A stretch of 64,000 nt of DNA. It comes from Guadua angustifolia (lineage: Eukaryota > Streptophyta > Magnoliopsida > Poales > Poaceae). The notes below the pieces were generated by a model. The model ran no database searches. It saw only the letters and a program-made list of their open reading frames with translations, and was not told the DNA's origin. The translations under genes were made by a program, and so were the position numbers. Each line of letters begins with the position of its first letter. Position 1 is the first letter of the stretch. Below, one piece after another: positions 1 to 10,319 of this stretch. The stretch covers positions 23,146 through 87,145 of the forward strand of contig JAYEVE010000547.1 in assembly GCA_036346375.1 (NCBI GenBank), in the 5' to 3' direction.

Positions 1-310
1 CGAATTTTAAAAAATCTCAAAAATTAGTTTTTCATCAAATTTTCATGGAACAAGACCTTCTTAAGGGTTATTGGACCCATTCCGTTCAAATCCGGCCAAA
101 AAATTTGAAAATCCGGACTCCAAACCCGAAATTTCGGCGAATTTCCCGAAATTCGCCGAAATTTCCGAAATTACTGTTCAGCACTGTAGCAAAATCAAAT
201 TTTTTTAAAATTTTGAATTCGGCCGGGATATATAAATTCGGAGGGGGCCGAAAACCGAAATTTCGGCGAAATTTCGCCGAATTTCGCCGAAAATTCAATC
301 CCTGCGGGAG
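1..310. repeat. AT-rich transposon end with TTTCGGCGAA-type inverted motifs
   Basis: Dense direct and inverted copies of GAAATTTCGGCGAA and AATTCGCCGAAA fill about 125-295, and the block ends near GAAAATTCAATCCCTG. The terminal style recalls the right end of the Mutator-like element at 10078-12177, which ends in GATTTAAATCCT. I read it as the right end of a decayed non-autonomous DNA transposon running in from the left. No TSD can be tested because the left end is outside the window. The open frames here come from low-complexity sequence and are not called. Confidence 0.4.
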
Positions 311-920
311 CATCGCATTGATAGGTGGAGCAGGGTGGGGCGTGACACGTCGATGGGTAGCATGCACGGGAGGCACCTACGTGGCGGTGTGCATGCGCTC
401 GCATGGCTCACGTGACTGGATGGGGTAGGTAGGCTGGGTTGGTGGGCCCCCGTGGCTCACATGGCTCCTCCTCTTCACTCGCGTCGCGCTGCCCTATCTA
501 TGTCTATGTGGGTCTCGTCATCTGGTATTCTGGTGTGATGTGACTGAGCGAGTCCGGGTCCGACCCACTGCACGCATCCAGCCAGCCAATAATGTTGGTC
601 GGATCCCTTGGCCATGCATGCTTTGTTTTTTATTTGAAAGGAGCTTATAGGTACGTTTCCTTGTTATAACTTACATAAATTTTAAAATAAAGAGAGTATA
701 AGTAGTCATTATATAATCTTTATTTATACTTTAATATTTATATAATTTTAAAAAGATATATATAAGCACCTCTCTTGTTTTATATTTTCCCTTGGCTATG
801 GATAGTAATTATTTTGAACATCGATACGGTATGTAAAACACAATTTTGATCACTAATTTGTGTTATAACATATTTATAGAAAAATAAAATTACAGTTTTA
901 TGAAAATACTTTTCGAGACA
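311..920. other. Intergenic, no gene seen
   Basis: The first half is moderately GC-rich with no coding-like frame. From about 640 it becomes AT-rich low complexity. The last five bases before the LTR (921-925, AATCT) are the left target-site duplication of the next element. Confidence 0.5.
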
Positions 921-925
921 AATCT

Positions 926-1629
926 TGTCAGGGATTGGATATACTGTACCATGACGACCATCGAAACCCGGCGCCAGCCGACTATGCTCTTGCCTGGATG
1001 GTACACGCAAGACCGACCTTCATGTAGCCCTACCACGGGCTTCCCGCCCCCATCAAGTATGTCCCCGAGCGAGCCGAGCTTGGGGGCCCGCGACAAGGCG
1101 ACGTGGCATTAAATGTGCAATGCTCGAGAGATCGTGACGCTTCGGAATCGCGCCCACGGCCTCGGCGCTTTAGTCTGGTCTTCAGCTGTACCACGTCGCG
1201 TGGTACCGTGGTGGCGCTGGCTTTGATCACAAGACGCCCTCTGAGAGCGCCCTGTAATAAATAACTTTGTCTCCTCAGAATCCTTTATAAATACCCTCGC
1301 ACGATGTATTGAGGGTGGCTTTTCAAGACCCGCATACTCGGACACGTGGCTTATTCATTGGAGTCCTTAGGCTAGTTCGAGGCTCCTCCGAGCAAGCACG
1401 CTAATCGCTTCCTTACTCATTAGTGAATCCACCGGACGAGGGTCATTATCTCCTCCGTGAGAGGCCCGAACTGCACAAAACGACCGTGTGCTTCTTGATT
1501 GTCTTATCTACCCCGATCCGTAGCTCGGTGCACCCTTAGACGTACAACCCTTGCGGGAAAGGGGTCTTAGGTTGATCCCTCATTCAACAAGTAAGCTCGA
1601 CGAGGGACCCCTGTCCCGAGTCGTCGACA
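926..1629 (+). repeat. 5' LTR
   Basis: 704 bp beginning TGTCAGGG and ending GTCGTCGACA. It aligns along its length with 5530-6221, differing by scattered substitutions and small indels around 1140-1260, so the element is not newly inserted. Confidence 0.92.
1286..1293 (+). promoter_or_regulatory. LTR TATA box
   Basis: TATAAATA followed by CCCTCGCACGATG. The same block lies in the 3' LTR near 5877-5884. It is the likely core promoter of the retrotransposon and puts the U3/R boundary about 25-35 bp downstream. Confidence 0.6.
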
Positions 1630-1631
1630 GC

Positions 1632-1649
1632 TGGCGCCGTCCGTGGGGA
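1632..1649 (+). other. Primer-binding site, tRNA-Asp-like
   Basis: TGGCGCCGTCCGTGGGGA starts two bases after the 5' LTR. Its TGGCGCCGTC core is complementary to the 3' end of plant tRNA-Asp, a primer often used by plant Ty3-gypsy elements. This supports both orientation and superfamily. Confidence 0.75.
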
Positions 1650-1684
1650 TCCGACTGAAGTCCTCCTGCAAGGAATCCCTAAGG

Positions 1685-1810
1685 ATGCCAAACTCGCAAG
1701 ACAATCAAGACCTCTGCGTCTTCGGCGACGTGGAGGGCGACGACGTGTGCTTTGCCGGCGAAGGCGTGGCCGGTGTGACAGATCCGGAAGGCCACACCGA
1801 GCCCATGTCC
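1685..1810 (+). other. Short leader reading frame, unrecognised
   Basis: An ATG at 1685, 36 bp after the primer-binding site, opens a frame starting MPNSQDNQDLCVFGDVEG. The frame stays open into the 73-bp repeats and closes at 2152. The position is where gag would begin, and the first ~40 residues are not repetitive, so this may be a gag N-terminal relic or a short leader peptide. I recognise no gag domain or zinc knuckle. Confidence 0.3.
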
Positions 1811-1820
1811 CGGCCGAAAG

Positions 1821-2150
1821 CACGCCCTTCGCCGGCGCGAAGTCCTTCCTCCGAGCACGCGTTTCGCTCGAAATTGTCCCGTCTCCGCCGAGCACGCCCT
1901 TCGCCGGCGCGAGTCCTTCCCGCCGCAGCGTTTTCGCTCGGGGCTATCCGTGTCCCCGGCCGAAGCACGCCCTTCGCCGAAGCGCGAGTCTCTTCCAGAA
2001 AGCACGCTTTTGCTCGGGGCTATCCGCGTCCCGCGCCGAGCACGCCCTTCGCCGGCGAAGTCTCTTCGAGCACGCTGCTTTTGCTCGAGGGCTATCCGTG
2101 TCCGCGCCGAGCACGCCCTTCGCCGCGCGCGAGTCTCTTCCGCGTTGGGT
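1821..2150 (+). repeat. Five tandem units of about 73 bp
   Basis: The motif CACGCCCTTCGCC recurs at 1821, 1894, 1967, 2041 and 2112, a spacing of 71-74 bp. Units also share GCTCGGGGCTATCCG and a CGAGTC(C)TTCC-like segment. This array is distinct from the ~53-bp array that follows, so the element interior has at least two independent tandem expansions. Confidence 0.85.
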
Positions 2151-2459
2151 AAGTTTTCGCTTAAGGCGCGGTCTTCCGTAAATGAGTATGCCCATTGCAT
2201 CTTTTCTTTCTTTAAAAATTTTCGCACTCTCAAGGCTCGCCCGAATGCGGCGGCGTGAGTCCCCTCGTGACCTGCTGGATAGTCTCCCTCGACGTCTAGT
2301 CCATGTCCGGATGTGGCATTTCGAGCATGTCTCGCCCGTCGATTCCTCGAGCATCGACCCATGCTTGGGATGCGCAAGGCGAGTCCGCCGCACCGCTAGT
2401 TGCCTTCTCCCTAGACATCCGATCTATGTCTAGTTCCCCTGCATCCGATCCATGCACCG

Positions 2460-5340
2460 GTGCCGCAGAGCTTTTCGCCGCGAGACTGCCCCGAAGCAAG
2501 CGCCCGGATGCCGCATAGCTCTTCGCCGCGAGACTGCCCCCGAAGCTAGCGCCGCTCGGATGCCGCGTAGCTCTCCGCCGCGAAGATTTGTCCCCGAGCA
2601 AATGCTGCTCGGATGCCGCAGATAGCTCTCCATGCGGGACTGCCCCGAGCAAGCGCCGCCGGATGCCGCAGTAGCTCTCCGCCGCGAAGATCCGCCCCGA
2701 GCAAGCGCCGCCGGATGCCGCAGATAGTTTCACGCCGCGAGTCCTCGCCCCGAAGCAAGCGCCGCCCGCCGGATGCCGCGGTAGCTCTACGCCGCGAGAC
2801 TCGCCCCGAGCAAGCGCTGCCGGATGCTGCGGTAGCTCTCCGCCGCGAAGATCATCCCGAGCAATCGCCGCTTCGGATGCAGCGATAGCTCTCGCCGCGA
2901 TGAATCGTCCCCGAGCAAGCGCTGCCGGATGCCGCGTAGCTCTCGCCGGGACTTGCCTCGAAACAAGCGCCGCCGGATGCCGCGCAGTAGCTCTCGCTGC
3001 GAAGACTGTCCCGAGCAAGCGCTGCCGGATGCGCGCAGTAGCTCGCCGCGAGACTGCCCACGAAAGCAAGCGCGCCGGATCGCCCCGAGCAAGCGCCGCC
3101 GATGTCGCGTAGTTCTACGCCGCGAGACTGCCCCCGAGCAATCGCCGCCGGATGCCGCAGTAGCTCTCCGCCGCGATGATCATCCTCGAGCAATCGCCGC
3201 CGGATGCCGCCGTAGCTCTCCGCTGCGAAGATCATCCCAGCAAGCGCCGCCGGATGCCGCGATAGCTCTTTTCGCCGCGAGACTGCCTCGAGCCAGCGCT
3301 GCTCGGATGCCGCAGTAGTTTTTCGCTGCGGGGACTGCCCCGAGCAAGCGCCGCCGGATGCCGCAGATAGCTCTCGCCGCGACGATCCGTCTCGAGCAAG
3401 CGCCGCTCGGATGCCGCGTAGTTTCTACGCCGCGAGACTGCCCCGAGCAATCGCCGCCGGATGCCGCATGTAGCTCTCGCTGCGATGATCATCCTCGAGC
3501 AATCGCCGCCGGATGCCGCAGATAGCTCTCCGCCGCGAAGATCTGCGCCCCGAGCAAGCGCCGCTCGGATGCCGCAGTAGCTCTCCGCTGCGAAGATCTG
3601 TCCCCGAGCAAGCGCTGCCCGGATGCCGCAGTAGCTCTACGCTGCGAGTCCTTTCCCCGAGCAAGCGCTGCTCGGATGCCGCGGTAGCTCTCCGCTGCAA
3701 GACCTGTCCCAGAGCAATCGCCGCTCGGATGCCGCGGTAGCTCTCCGCTGCGAAGACCTGTCCCCGAGCAATCGCCGCTCGGATGCCGCGATAGCTCTCC
3801 GCTGCGATGATCTGTCCCCGAGCAATCGCCGCTCGGATACCGCGGTAGCTCTCCGCTGCGAAGATCTGTCCCGGAGCAAGCGCTGCTCGGATGCCGCGGT
3901 AGCTCTCCGCTGCGATGATCTGTCCCCGAGCAATCGCCGCTCGGATGCCGCGGTAGCTCTCCGCTGCGATGATCTGTCCCCGAGCAATCGCCGCCAGAGT
4001 TTCTCCGCGAAGATCGCCCCGAGCAAGCGCCGCCGGATGCCGCGTAGCTCTTTTCGCCGCGAGACTCGCCTCGAGCAAGCGCTGCTCGGATGCCGCGGTA
4101 GTTCTTCGCCGCGAGACTGCCTCGAGCAAGCGCCGCCGGATGCCGCAGATAGCTCTCAGCTGCGAAGATTCGCCTCGAGCAAGCGCTGCCGGATGCCGCA
4201 GATAGCTCTACGCCGCGAGTCTCGCCCTCGAGCAAGCGCTGCTCGGATGCCGCGTAGCTCTCCGCCGCGAAGATCTGTTCGAGCAATCGCCGCCGGATGC
4301 CGCAGTAGCTCTCGCTGCGATGATCTGTCCTCGAGCAATCGCCGCCGGATGCCGCAGTAGCTCTCGCCGCGAAGATCTTCCCGAGCAAGCGCTACTCGGA
4401 TGCCGCATAGCTTTTGGCCGCGAGACTGCCTCGAGCAAGCGCCGGATGCCGCAGAGCTCTCCGCCGCGAAGATCATCCCTCGAGCAAGCGCCGCCGGATG
4501 CCGCAGAGCTCTACGCCGCGAGTCTCGCCCGAAAGCAAGCGCTACTCGGATGCCGCGTAGCTCTCGCCGCAAAGATCATCCCGAGCAATCGCCGCCGGAT
4601 GCCGCGTAGCTCTCGCCGCGATGATCATCTCGAGCATCGCCGCCGGATGCCGCGTAGTTCTCGCTGCGAAGATCTGCCCCGAGCAAGCGCCGCTCGGATG
4701 CCGCAGAGTTTCTACGCCGCGAGTCTGCCTCGAGCAAGCGCCGCCGGATGCCGCAGTAGTTTCTCCGCCGCGAAGATCTGCCCCGAGCAATCGCCGCTCG
4801 GATGCCGCGGTAGCTCTCCGCGAAGAATCTGCCCCGAGCAATCGCCGCCGGATGCCGCGTAGCTCTCCGCCGCGATGATTCCCTCGCAATCGCCGCCGGA
4901 TGCGCGCAGTAGCTCTCCGCCGCGATGATTCATCCTCGAGCAATCGCCGCCGGATGCCGCGTAGCTCCTCCGCGAAGATCTTCCCGAGCAAGCGCCGCCG
5001 GATGCCGCAGAGCTCTTTTCGCCGCGAGACTGCCTCGAGCAAGCGCTGCTCGGATGCCGCAGTAGCTCTCCGCTGCGAAGATCTGTCCCCGAGCAAGCGC
5101 TGCCCGGATGCCGCAGTAGCTCTACGCTGCGAGTCTTGTCCCCGAGCAAGCGCTACTCGGATGCCGCGGTAGCTCTTCGCTGCAAAGATCTGTCCCCGAG
5201 CAATCGCCGCTCGGATGCCGCGGTAGCTCTCCGCTGCGATGATCTGTCCCCGAGCAATCGCCGCTCGGATGCCGCGGTAGCTCTCCGCTGCGAAGATCTG
5301 TCCCCGAGCAAGCGCTGCTCGGATGCCGCAGTAGCTCTTA
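2460..5340 (+). repeat. GC-rich tandem array, about 54 units of ~53 bp
   Basis: The core GGATGCCGC followed by AGTAGCTCTCCGC recurs about 54 times by eye between 2507 and 5321. Typical spacing is 50-57 bp; runs at 3720-3960 and 5160-5320 are close to exactly 54 bp. Linkers alternate among GCGAAGATC, GCGATGATC and GCGAGACTGCC, followed by CCCGAGCAAGCGC or CCGAGCAATCGC. Because 54 is divisible by 3, long open frames run through the array on both strands, for example minus frames at 3489-4388 and 4542-5453 with 18-residue periodicity. These are probably by-products of the period, so I do not call them genes. Near 3985 one unit is shortened. Confidence 0.93.
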
Positions 5341-5529
5341 GTGCGAGGTTTCGCCCGAGCATGATTGCTCGAGCATCGATTTTCGCTACAAGATTCCTCA
5401 CTCGAGCAAGGGCAGCTCGGGCACATGCAGAGCTCTTCGCCGCATGACTCCAATCCCTCTTTAAGGAGTCTAGAGGCTTAAGACGGAGGCCTCAGCAAGG
5501 CCTTTTCCCCCTTTAGCCTCGGGGCTAAC

Positions 5530-6221
5530 TGGGGATTGATATACTGCACCATGACGACCATCGGAAGGCCGCCCGACTATGCTCTTGCCTGGATGGTGCA
5601 CGCAAGACCGACCTTCGTGTAGCCGGCTCACGGGCTTCTCCGCCCCCATCAAGTATGTCCCCGAGCGAGCCGAGCTTGGGGGCCCACGACAAGGCGACGT
5701 GGCATTAAATGTGCAATGCTCGAGAGATCGTGACGCCGAATTCAAGGCCGCCACGGTCCGCGCAGCCTTGGTCTACGCCATTGCATCCATCGCCGTGGTA
5801 CCCGGTGGCGTGGGCACAGATCACAGACGCCCTCTCAAGAGAGCGCCTGTAATAAATAACTCCGCTCAGTAAATTTTTATAAATACCCCTCGCACGATGT
5901 ATTGAGGGCGGCTTTTCAAGACCCGCATACTGGACACGTGGCTTGTTCATTGGAGTCCTTAGGCTAGTTCGAGGCTCCTCCGAGCAAGCACGCTGTAATC
6001 GCTTCCTTACTCATTAGTGAATCCACCGGACGTAGGTCAGTATCTCCTCCGTGAGAGGCCGAACTGACAAAACGACCCGTGTGCTTCTTGATTGTCTTAT
6101 CCACCCCGATCCGTAGCTCGGTGCACCCTTAGACGTACAATCCTTGCGGGAAAGAAGCCTTAGGTTGATCCCTCATTCAACAAGTAAGCTCGACGAGGAC
6201 TTCGCCCCGAAGTCGTCGACA
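5530..6221 (+). repeat. 3' LTR
   Basis: 692 bp, ending GTCGTCGACA like the 5' LTR and followed immediately by the TSD copy AATCT at 6222-6226. The start is set at TG in AACTGGGGATTG, giving a 3-bp shorter terminus than the 5' LTR. Confidence 0.9.
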
Positions 6222-6226
6222 AATCT

Positions 6227-7532
6227 ATATATCTAATTTTTCATATATGTAATTTAAATATTTAAAAAGATATTGATAGCGCAACTTTGACCATGTATAT
6301 TTCTAAAACGTTCACTATCTGGAACATGACGGAGTGTATAGCTACGGCCTACGGACATGGACATGCATGCACGTGCACACACTGTTTAATTCCACTATCT
6401 TTGACTCTCCTTCCTATCAGTAGATTCCAGCACATGGTAAATAGGCCGGCAATGAGAGTAACACGTCGATTTGGAACGGACGAATTTCAGAGAAATTTTA
6501 TATGATTTGTATTACTCTCCGTAAATTTCTCGTCTTTCCAAACGGGCTTAAGTGGGTAAATCTAGCAGGAATTCTAGAGTAATTCTTCTGAGAAAAATTG
6601 TGCATATATTCGATCCGAAAGGCCTCTTTAACTTTTAGAAATCACCTACACGGCGTACCATCTTTCCTTTTTCTTTCCCAAATTAAACTAAGTTTGTGGC
6701 TGCTGGGACTCATTCAGAGGATCGAATGGCTTTTGTACGAATACACGAGTACTTTTTTTTTCTTCTATAGTCAGTTCTTCCCGTAGAGGCGATGATAAAG
6801 GTACATCGGTACAGCATAAAAAATGTAAAAAAAACATAATACAATCCTTTTATATATGAATCTATAGAGCAAAAACAATGTCTTTATTGGAATAAGCTGA
6901 TTAGGAAAGTGATGATTTTTCTAACCTGTTTTGCTTCGTTTCTCTCAAATCTATCTTACTAGAAATTGCAAATTTGGCCCCTCCAGCATGCTCTGTGCTC
7001 CCCAACCACAAGAGTCGGCATGCAGTACTCAAGAGCGTAGGAGCAGGCGATAGCGGGTATGTGCGGGAATGCGCGCTATCGTTGTCGGTGAGTGCGGGAG
7101 CACGCCAAGAAAGACTAAATTTACAATTTTCGGTGAAAAAAAACTAAATTTTTTGAAAAAAAAACATAATAGGCCTAAAAAAATCATCGCTTCGATTAGG
7201 TTACTGGGTCTGTGACTGTCTCCCTCTCCGGATACGATCGGTTAGCTCGGCTACGTACGTACCTGGGCCATTTTCATTTATATGCGGATTAAAGAAGTGC
7301 TTAGACACACGTACGTACATGGATATATATCGCGAGGTCGATGATTGTAACACCAACCGACCGATCAATCAATTAATCCGATTCGATTAATCGTTGATCA
7401 TTTCGATCGCATGGGGCCTCCCAGCCCTTTCAGTACGTTTCGCAGCTTCCACGAACGTACGTACGTTGCTGCACATACATGCTGATGATTGATTGCACAT
7501 CAAGGCGGAATAAATAATACAGACTTAATTTA
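6227..7532. other. Intergenic, no gene seen
   Basis: Mostly AT-rich sequence with no coding-like frame. 7240-7470 is rich in CGTACGTACG and CGATCGAT palindromes, common in grass intergenic DNA. Short open frames around 6287-6786 have no recognisable product. Confidence 0.5.
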
Positions 7533-7534
7533 TA

Positions 7535-7817
7535 CCACTTCGTTTATTTTTATAAGGTTTATTTTTTAAATAGTCTTGTCTACAATTATAAGATTTATAT
7601 GTAGATTTAATAAGATCTTTCTTTTTATATCCCTATTTATTTTCTCTCATCTATATGCATTTATTCATTACCACCCATACAAAGTATATCTTTCATCTTT
7701 CAAGACAATTAAGTGGAGGGCATGTAAGTCACTTTTTCTCGTATCTTTCCTAATTTCAACGTAATTTTAATCCTTATGTAAAATCAAAATATGTCTTATA
7801 AAAATAAACAGAGGAAG
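7535..7817. mobile_element. Stowaway-like MITE (Tc1/mariner type)
   Basis: A 283-bp element between TA dinucleotides at 7533-7534 and 7818-7819. The left end reads CCACTTCGTTTATTTTTATA; the right end read inward on the minus strand is CTTCCTCTGTTTATTTTTAT. Stowaway elements insert at TA and have this style of TIR. It is a relative, in opposite orientation, of the element at 8031-9108. Confidence 0.85.
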
Positions 7818-8092
7818 TACCTCTTAATGACGATGCCGAGAACTCTCAAATAATATACGAACGAGTTGTAACTAGAATGTTCAAGGTACATCCAATTAGC
7901 AGCATTAAATCAACACTATATATATATAATCGAGAGTCGAAGGCCGTAGCTTCTTTATCGGGAGAAGAAACGTGCTATGTAAGTACGTAGGTGGACAAGC
8001 TAAACCGTGGCAAACAGTTGATGAGTAGTACTTCCTTTGTTTTTTTATAAAGTGTACTTTGATTTTACATAAAGATTAAAGTTGCGTTAAAA

Positions 8093-8884
8093 GGCGAAAT
8101 ATTCTGTGCAAACCACCAATTCCATGAAAACTCCGTGAAAATCACATGTAAAAATTTTGAAAAATTCTCAAAAAATTACCATATGTAGGGGAGGTGAACC
8201 TCTACAACCCTGCAAAATTTGAAGTTGAAACTCAATCGCATTTGAAAGATATGAAAAAGACAAAGTCAGCATAAATAGTAATTTTTACTGTTTTGGCACT
8301 ATTCTTTTTGCTGTTTGTCTTTTTCATATCTTTCAAATGCGATTGAGTTTCAGCTTCAAATTTTGTAGGATTGTAGAGGTTTACCTTCCCTACATATGGT
8401 AATTTTTTGAGAAATTTTCAAAACATCTACATGTGGTTTCCACCAGGGGCGGAGCTACAGTCAAGCGTCGGTGTCAGTTGACACCGATGACTTTTTGCTA
8501 GCCCATTATACCCATATGCTAAATATTAGCTCTGACACCGGTAAATAACAAGGCTGACCCCTACTGCGGAATCGAATTGGGGATGAATTTATGAATGATT
8601 TGTATCGTATGCTTTGTGGAACAAGGATTTCTAACGGCAATTCCAAATGATATGATGTAATTGTTCGTTTTCAGAAGATGAAAGACCGCAATCGTAGAGA
8701 GAGCTTGGAATTATAAGAGGTAATCACTATTGTAAAAGCTAATTATACCGCAATATGCCAACATTTATTTTTCATTGTGTTACAATGTAAAAGTGCACTG
8801 ACCCCGACGGCAATATTTCCTGGCTTCGCCCCTGGTTTCCACGGAGTTTTCATGGAATTGGTGGTTTGCACAGAATATTTCGCC
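8093..8884. mobile_element. Foldback Mutator-type MITE inserted in the Stowaway element
   Basis: Terminal inverted repeats begin GGCGAAATATTCTGTGCAAA on both strands and extend through most of the element. It is flanked by the 9-bp duplication GCGTTAAAA at 8084-8092 and 8885-8893; 9-bp TSDs are diagnostic of Mutator-like elements. The element is itself interrupted by a hAT MITE at 8444-8834. No transposase is encoded. Confidence 0.9.
8444..8834. mobile_element. hAT-type MITE inserted in the Mutator-type MITE
   Basis: A 391-bp element starting CAGGGGCGGAGCTA and ending TTCGCCCCTG, flanked by the 8-bp duplication GTTTCCAC at 8436-8443 and 8835-8842. An 8-bp TSD with a CAGGGGCGGAGC terminus fits the hAT superfamily. 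A small relative with a similar terminus is at 31896-32060. Confidence 0.92.
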
Positions 8885-9385
8885 GCGTTAAAATTAAGAA
8901 AGATACGAGAGAAAATGATTTAGATGCCCCTATTTAATTGTTTTGGAAGATGAAAGATATACTTTGTGTGGGTGGTAATAAAGAAATACATATAGAGGAG
9001 AGAAAATAAATAGGGGTATAAAAAGAAAGATCTCATTAAATCTACATACAAGCCTTACATTTGTAAATAAGAACATTAAAAAAATAGACCTTATAAAAAC
9101 AGAGGGAGTATAATGTACAACAATTAATTAAAGGAGGAACGTCTGCCTAAGTATTTACTCATTCCTCACTGACGATGATTAGGCTAGTTGTTAACCAGTG
9201 CGTAATTTGGAACACCTTTTCCTTTTCGAATCAGACAGCAGGTAGCTAGCGCCGACGCCATCGACAAATGCTGGTGGAGCGACAGACACAGGCAAGTTAA
9301 TTACTAGCTCTCAAAGCACTACGATTCCCGAGGACGCGTGCATGCACCTGAGCTTACCCGCTAGCTTAGCTTACCCGCTAGCTTA

Positions 9386-9541
9386 GGGCCCTGCTTGGCT
9401 TAAAATCAGCTTCAGTTTATTGCTAAGAAAAATTAGCTATTTATTAAATAATCTCTTATAAAAAGCTATAACCGTTTTTTAGCTCAAAAAGTAAAAAAAA
9501 AATCAGTTTTTCAGAAAAGCTACAGCTCTCTAAACAAACCC
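9386..9541. mobile_element. Tourist-like MITE
   Basis: A 156-bp element between TTA at 9383-9385 and 9542-9544. Ends are GGGCCCTGCTTGGC and, inverted, GGGTTTGTTTAGAGAG. The TTA duplication and TIR style fit PIF/Harbinger (Tourist); hAT-like MITEs can have similar ends, but the 3-bp TSD favours Tourist. Confidence 0.7.
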
Positions 9542-9559
9542 TTAATTTGCATCGTGCAT

Positions 9560-9890
9560 ATATTTAGCATCTACCACGTTTATTCTCTTAACTATATGTA
9601 TTTATTCATTACTATCCACATAAAGTGTTATCTCATCTTTTAAGACAATTTAGTGGAGATCAGTGCTTCAATGATTTCCTTTTCAATATAAGTTGCACAA
9701 ATCTTGAAGCAAGTAAAAGGGGTAAGTAATCACCATCCAACATTCTTTTATGTTTTAGTATTTGTGCAACTATCAAAAAGAGAAGCATGGAAGCAGATAT
9801 TAAAGTCATTTTTTCTTGTAACTTTCTCAATTTCATCTCCTTAATCTTTTTGTAAATACTATGAATATCTAACTCTCTGGACATCATTTT
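9560..9890. mobile_element. Degenerate Stowaway relative with a small internal insertion
   Basis: 9566-9655 and 9800-9850 match internal parts of the Stowaway copy at 7535-7817 (for example TATGTATTTATTCATTAC and CATTTTTTCTTGTAAC). They are separated by about 140 bp starting near AGTGCTTC and ending near GAAGCAGAT, whose inner part has inverted GTTGCACAAAT copies. I take it as an old MITE with a second small element inside. Exact boundaries and TSD of the inner piece are uncertain. Confidence 0.5.
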
Positions 9891-10319
9891 TTGCAAGTCT
9901 AGCCTCAACATATGTTTTTTTACAAAATAGCTCCCTCACAATCGTGGAAGGTGTGGCAAAGGACATGCCGCACCCAAAGAATGCATAATTTCCTTGGCTT
10001 TGTGGCAGCAGGAGCAAATTTGGGAGGACACATTATATGCCCGGAGGGCAAAAGGCTTCCTCCCATGCTGCCTGACACCAAGGATTAAAATCTCGTCAAA
10101 ATTTTATGAAATCTCGCTTACCGGAAGTGGATGAGTTTTGAAATAATGGCCGAAGTAAAAAAAATTTAAATTGCTACAATAATCATGGAAATCTCGTCGA
10201 GATCTCTGGGTTTTTGACCATTTTTGCCATTTTTTGACCGGATTTGACTAGAAATTGATCTATAACCCTTAAGAAAGTCATCTCATATGAAAATTTGTTG
10301 AAAAACCGAATTTTTAAGA

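Larger units (their letters stand above)
926..6221 (+). mobile_element. Complete non-autonomous Ty3-gypsy-like LTR retrotransposon with internal tandem arrays
   Basis: Two similar LTRs (926-1629 and 5530-6221) flank a 3.9 kb interior. The 5-bp sequence AATCT lies at both 921-925 and 6222-6226, a perfect target-site duplication. A primer-binding site follows the 5' LTR, and each LTR has a TATAAATA box, which fixes plus orientation. The interior contains no recognisable gag, protease, reverse transcriptase, RNase H or integrase motif. It is instead almost filled by two GC-rich arrays (1821-2150 and 2460-5340). It must have been mobilised by an autonomous partner. A reverse-oriented solo LTR of the same family lies at 11419-12115. 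The 3' LTR begins TGGGGATTG where the 5' LTR begins TGTCAGGGATTG. No classic purine tract precedes the 3' LTR. Confidence 0.93.
8031..9108. mobile_element. Stowaway-like MITE interrupted by nested elements
   Basis: Ends are CTTCCTTTGTTTTTTTATA on the left and, inverted, CTCCCTCTGTTTTTATAAGG on the right, flanked by TA at 8029-8030 and 9109-9110. Removing the insertion 8093-8884 plus one copy of its 9-bp TSD leaves 277 bp, close to the 283 bp of the intact relative at 7535-7817. Confidence 0.87.

Noticed and set aside
45..428. 127-codon plus-strand frame and overlapping minus frames at the left edge
   Set aside because: They lie in a low-complexity block of TTTCGGCGAA and AAATTTC repeats with no domain, and both strands are open for compositional reasons.
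1679..2393. Arginine-rich frames of 150-230 codons
   Set aside because: They span the ~73-bp tandem array of the retrotransposon; periodicity and GC content explain them, and no gag domain is visible.
3489..5453. Two ~300-codon minus-strand frames
   Set aside because: Pure 18-residue repeats from the 54-bp array, with no start context, promoter or non-repeat domain. Kept as a finding, not as genes.
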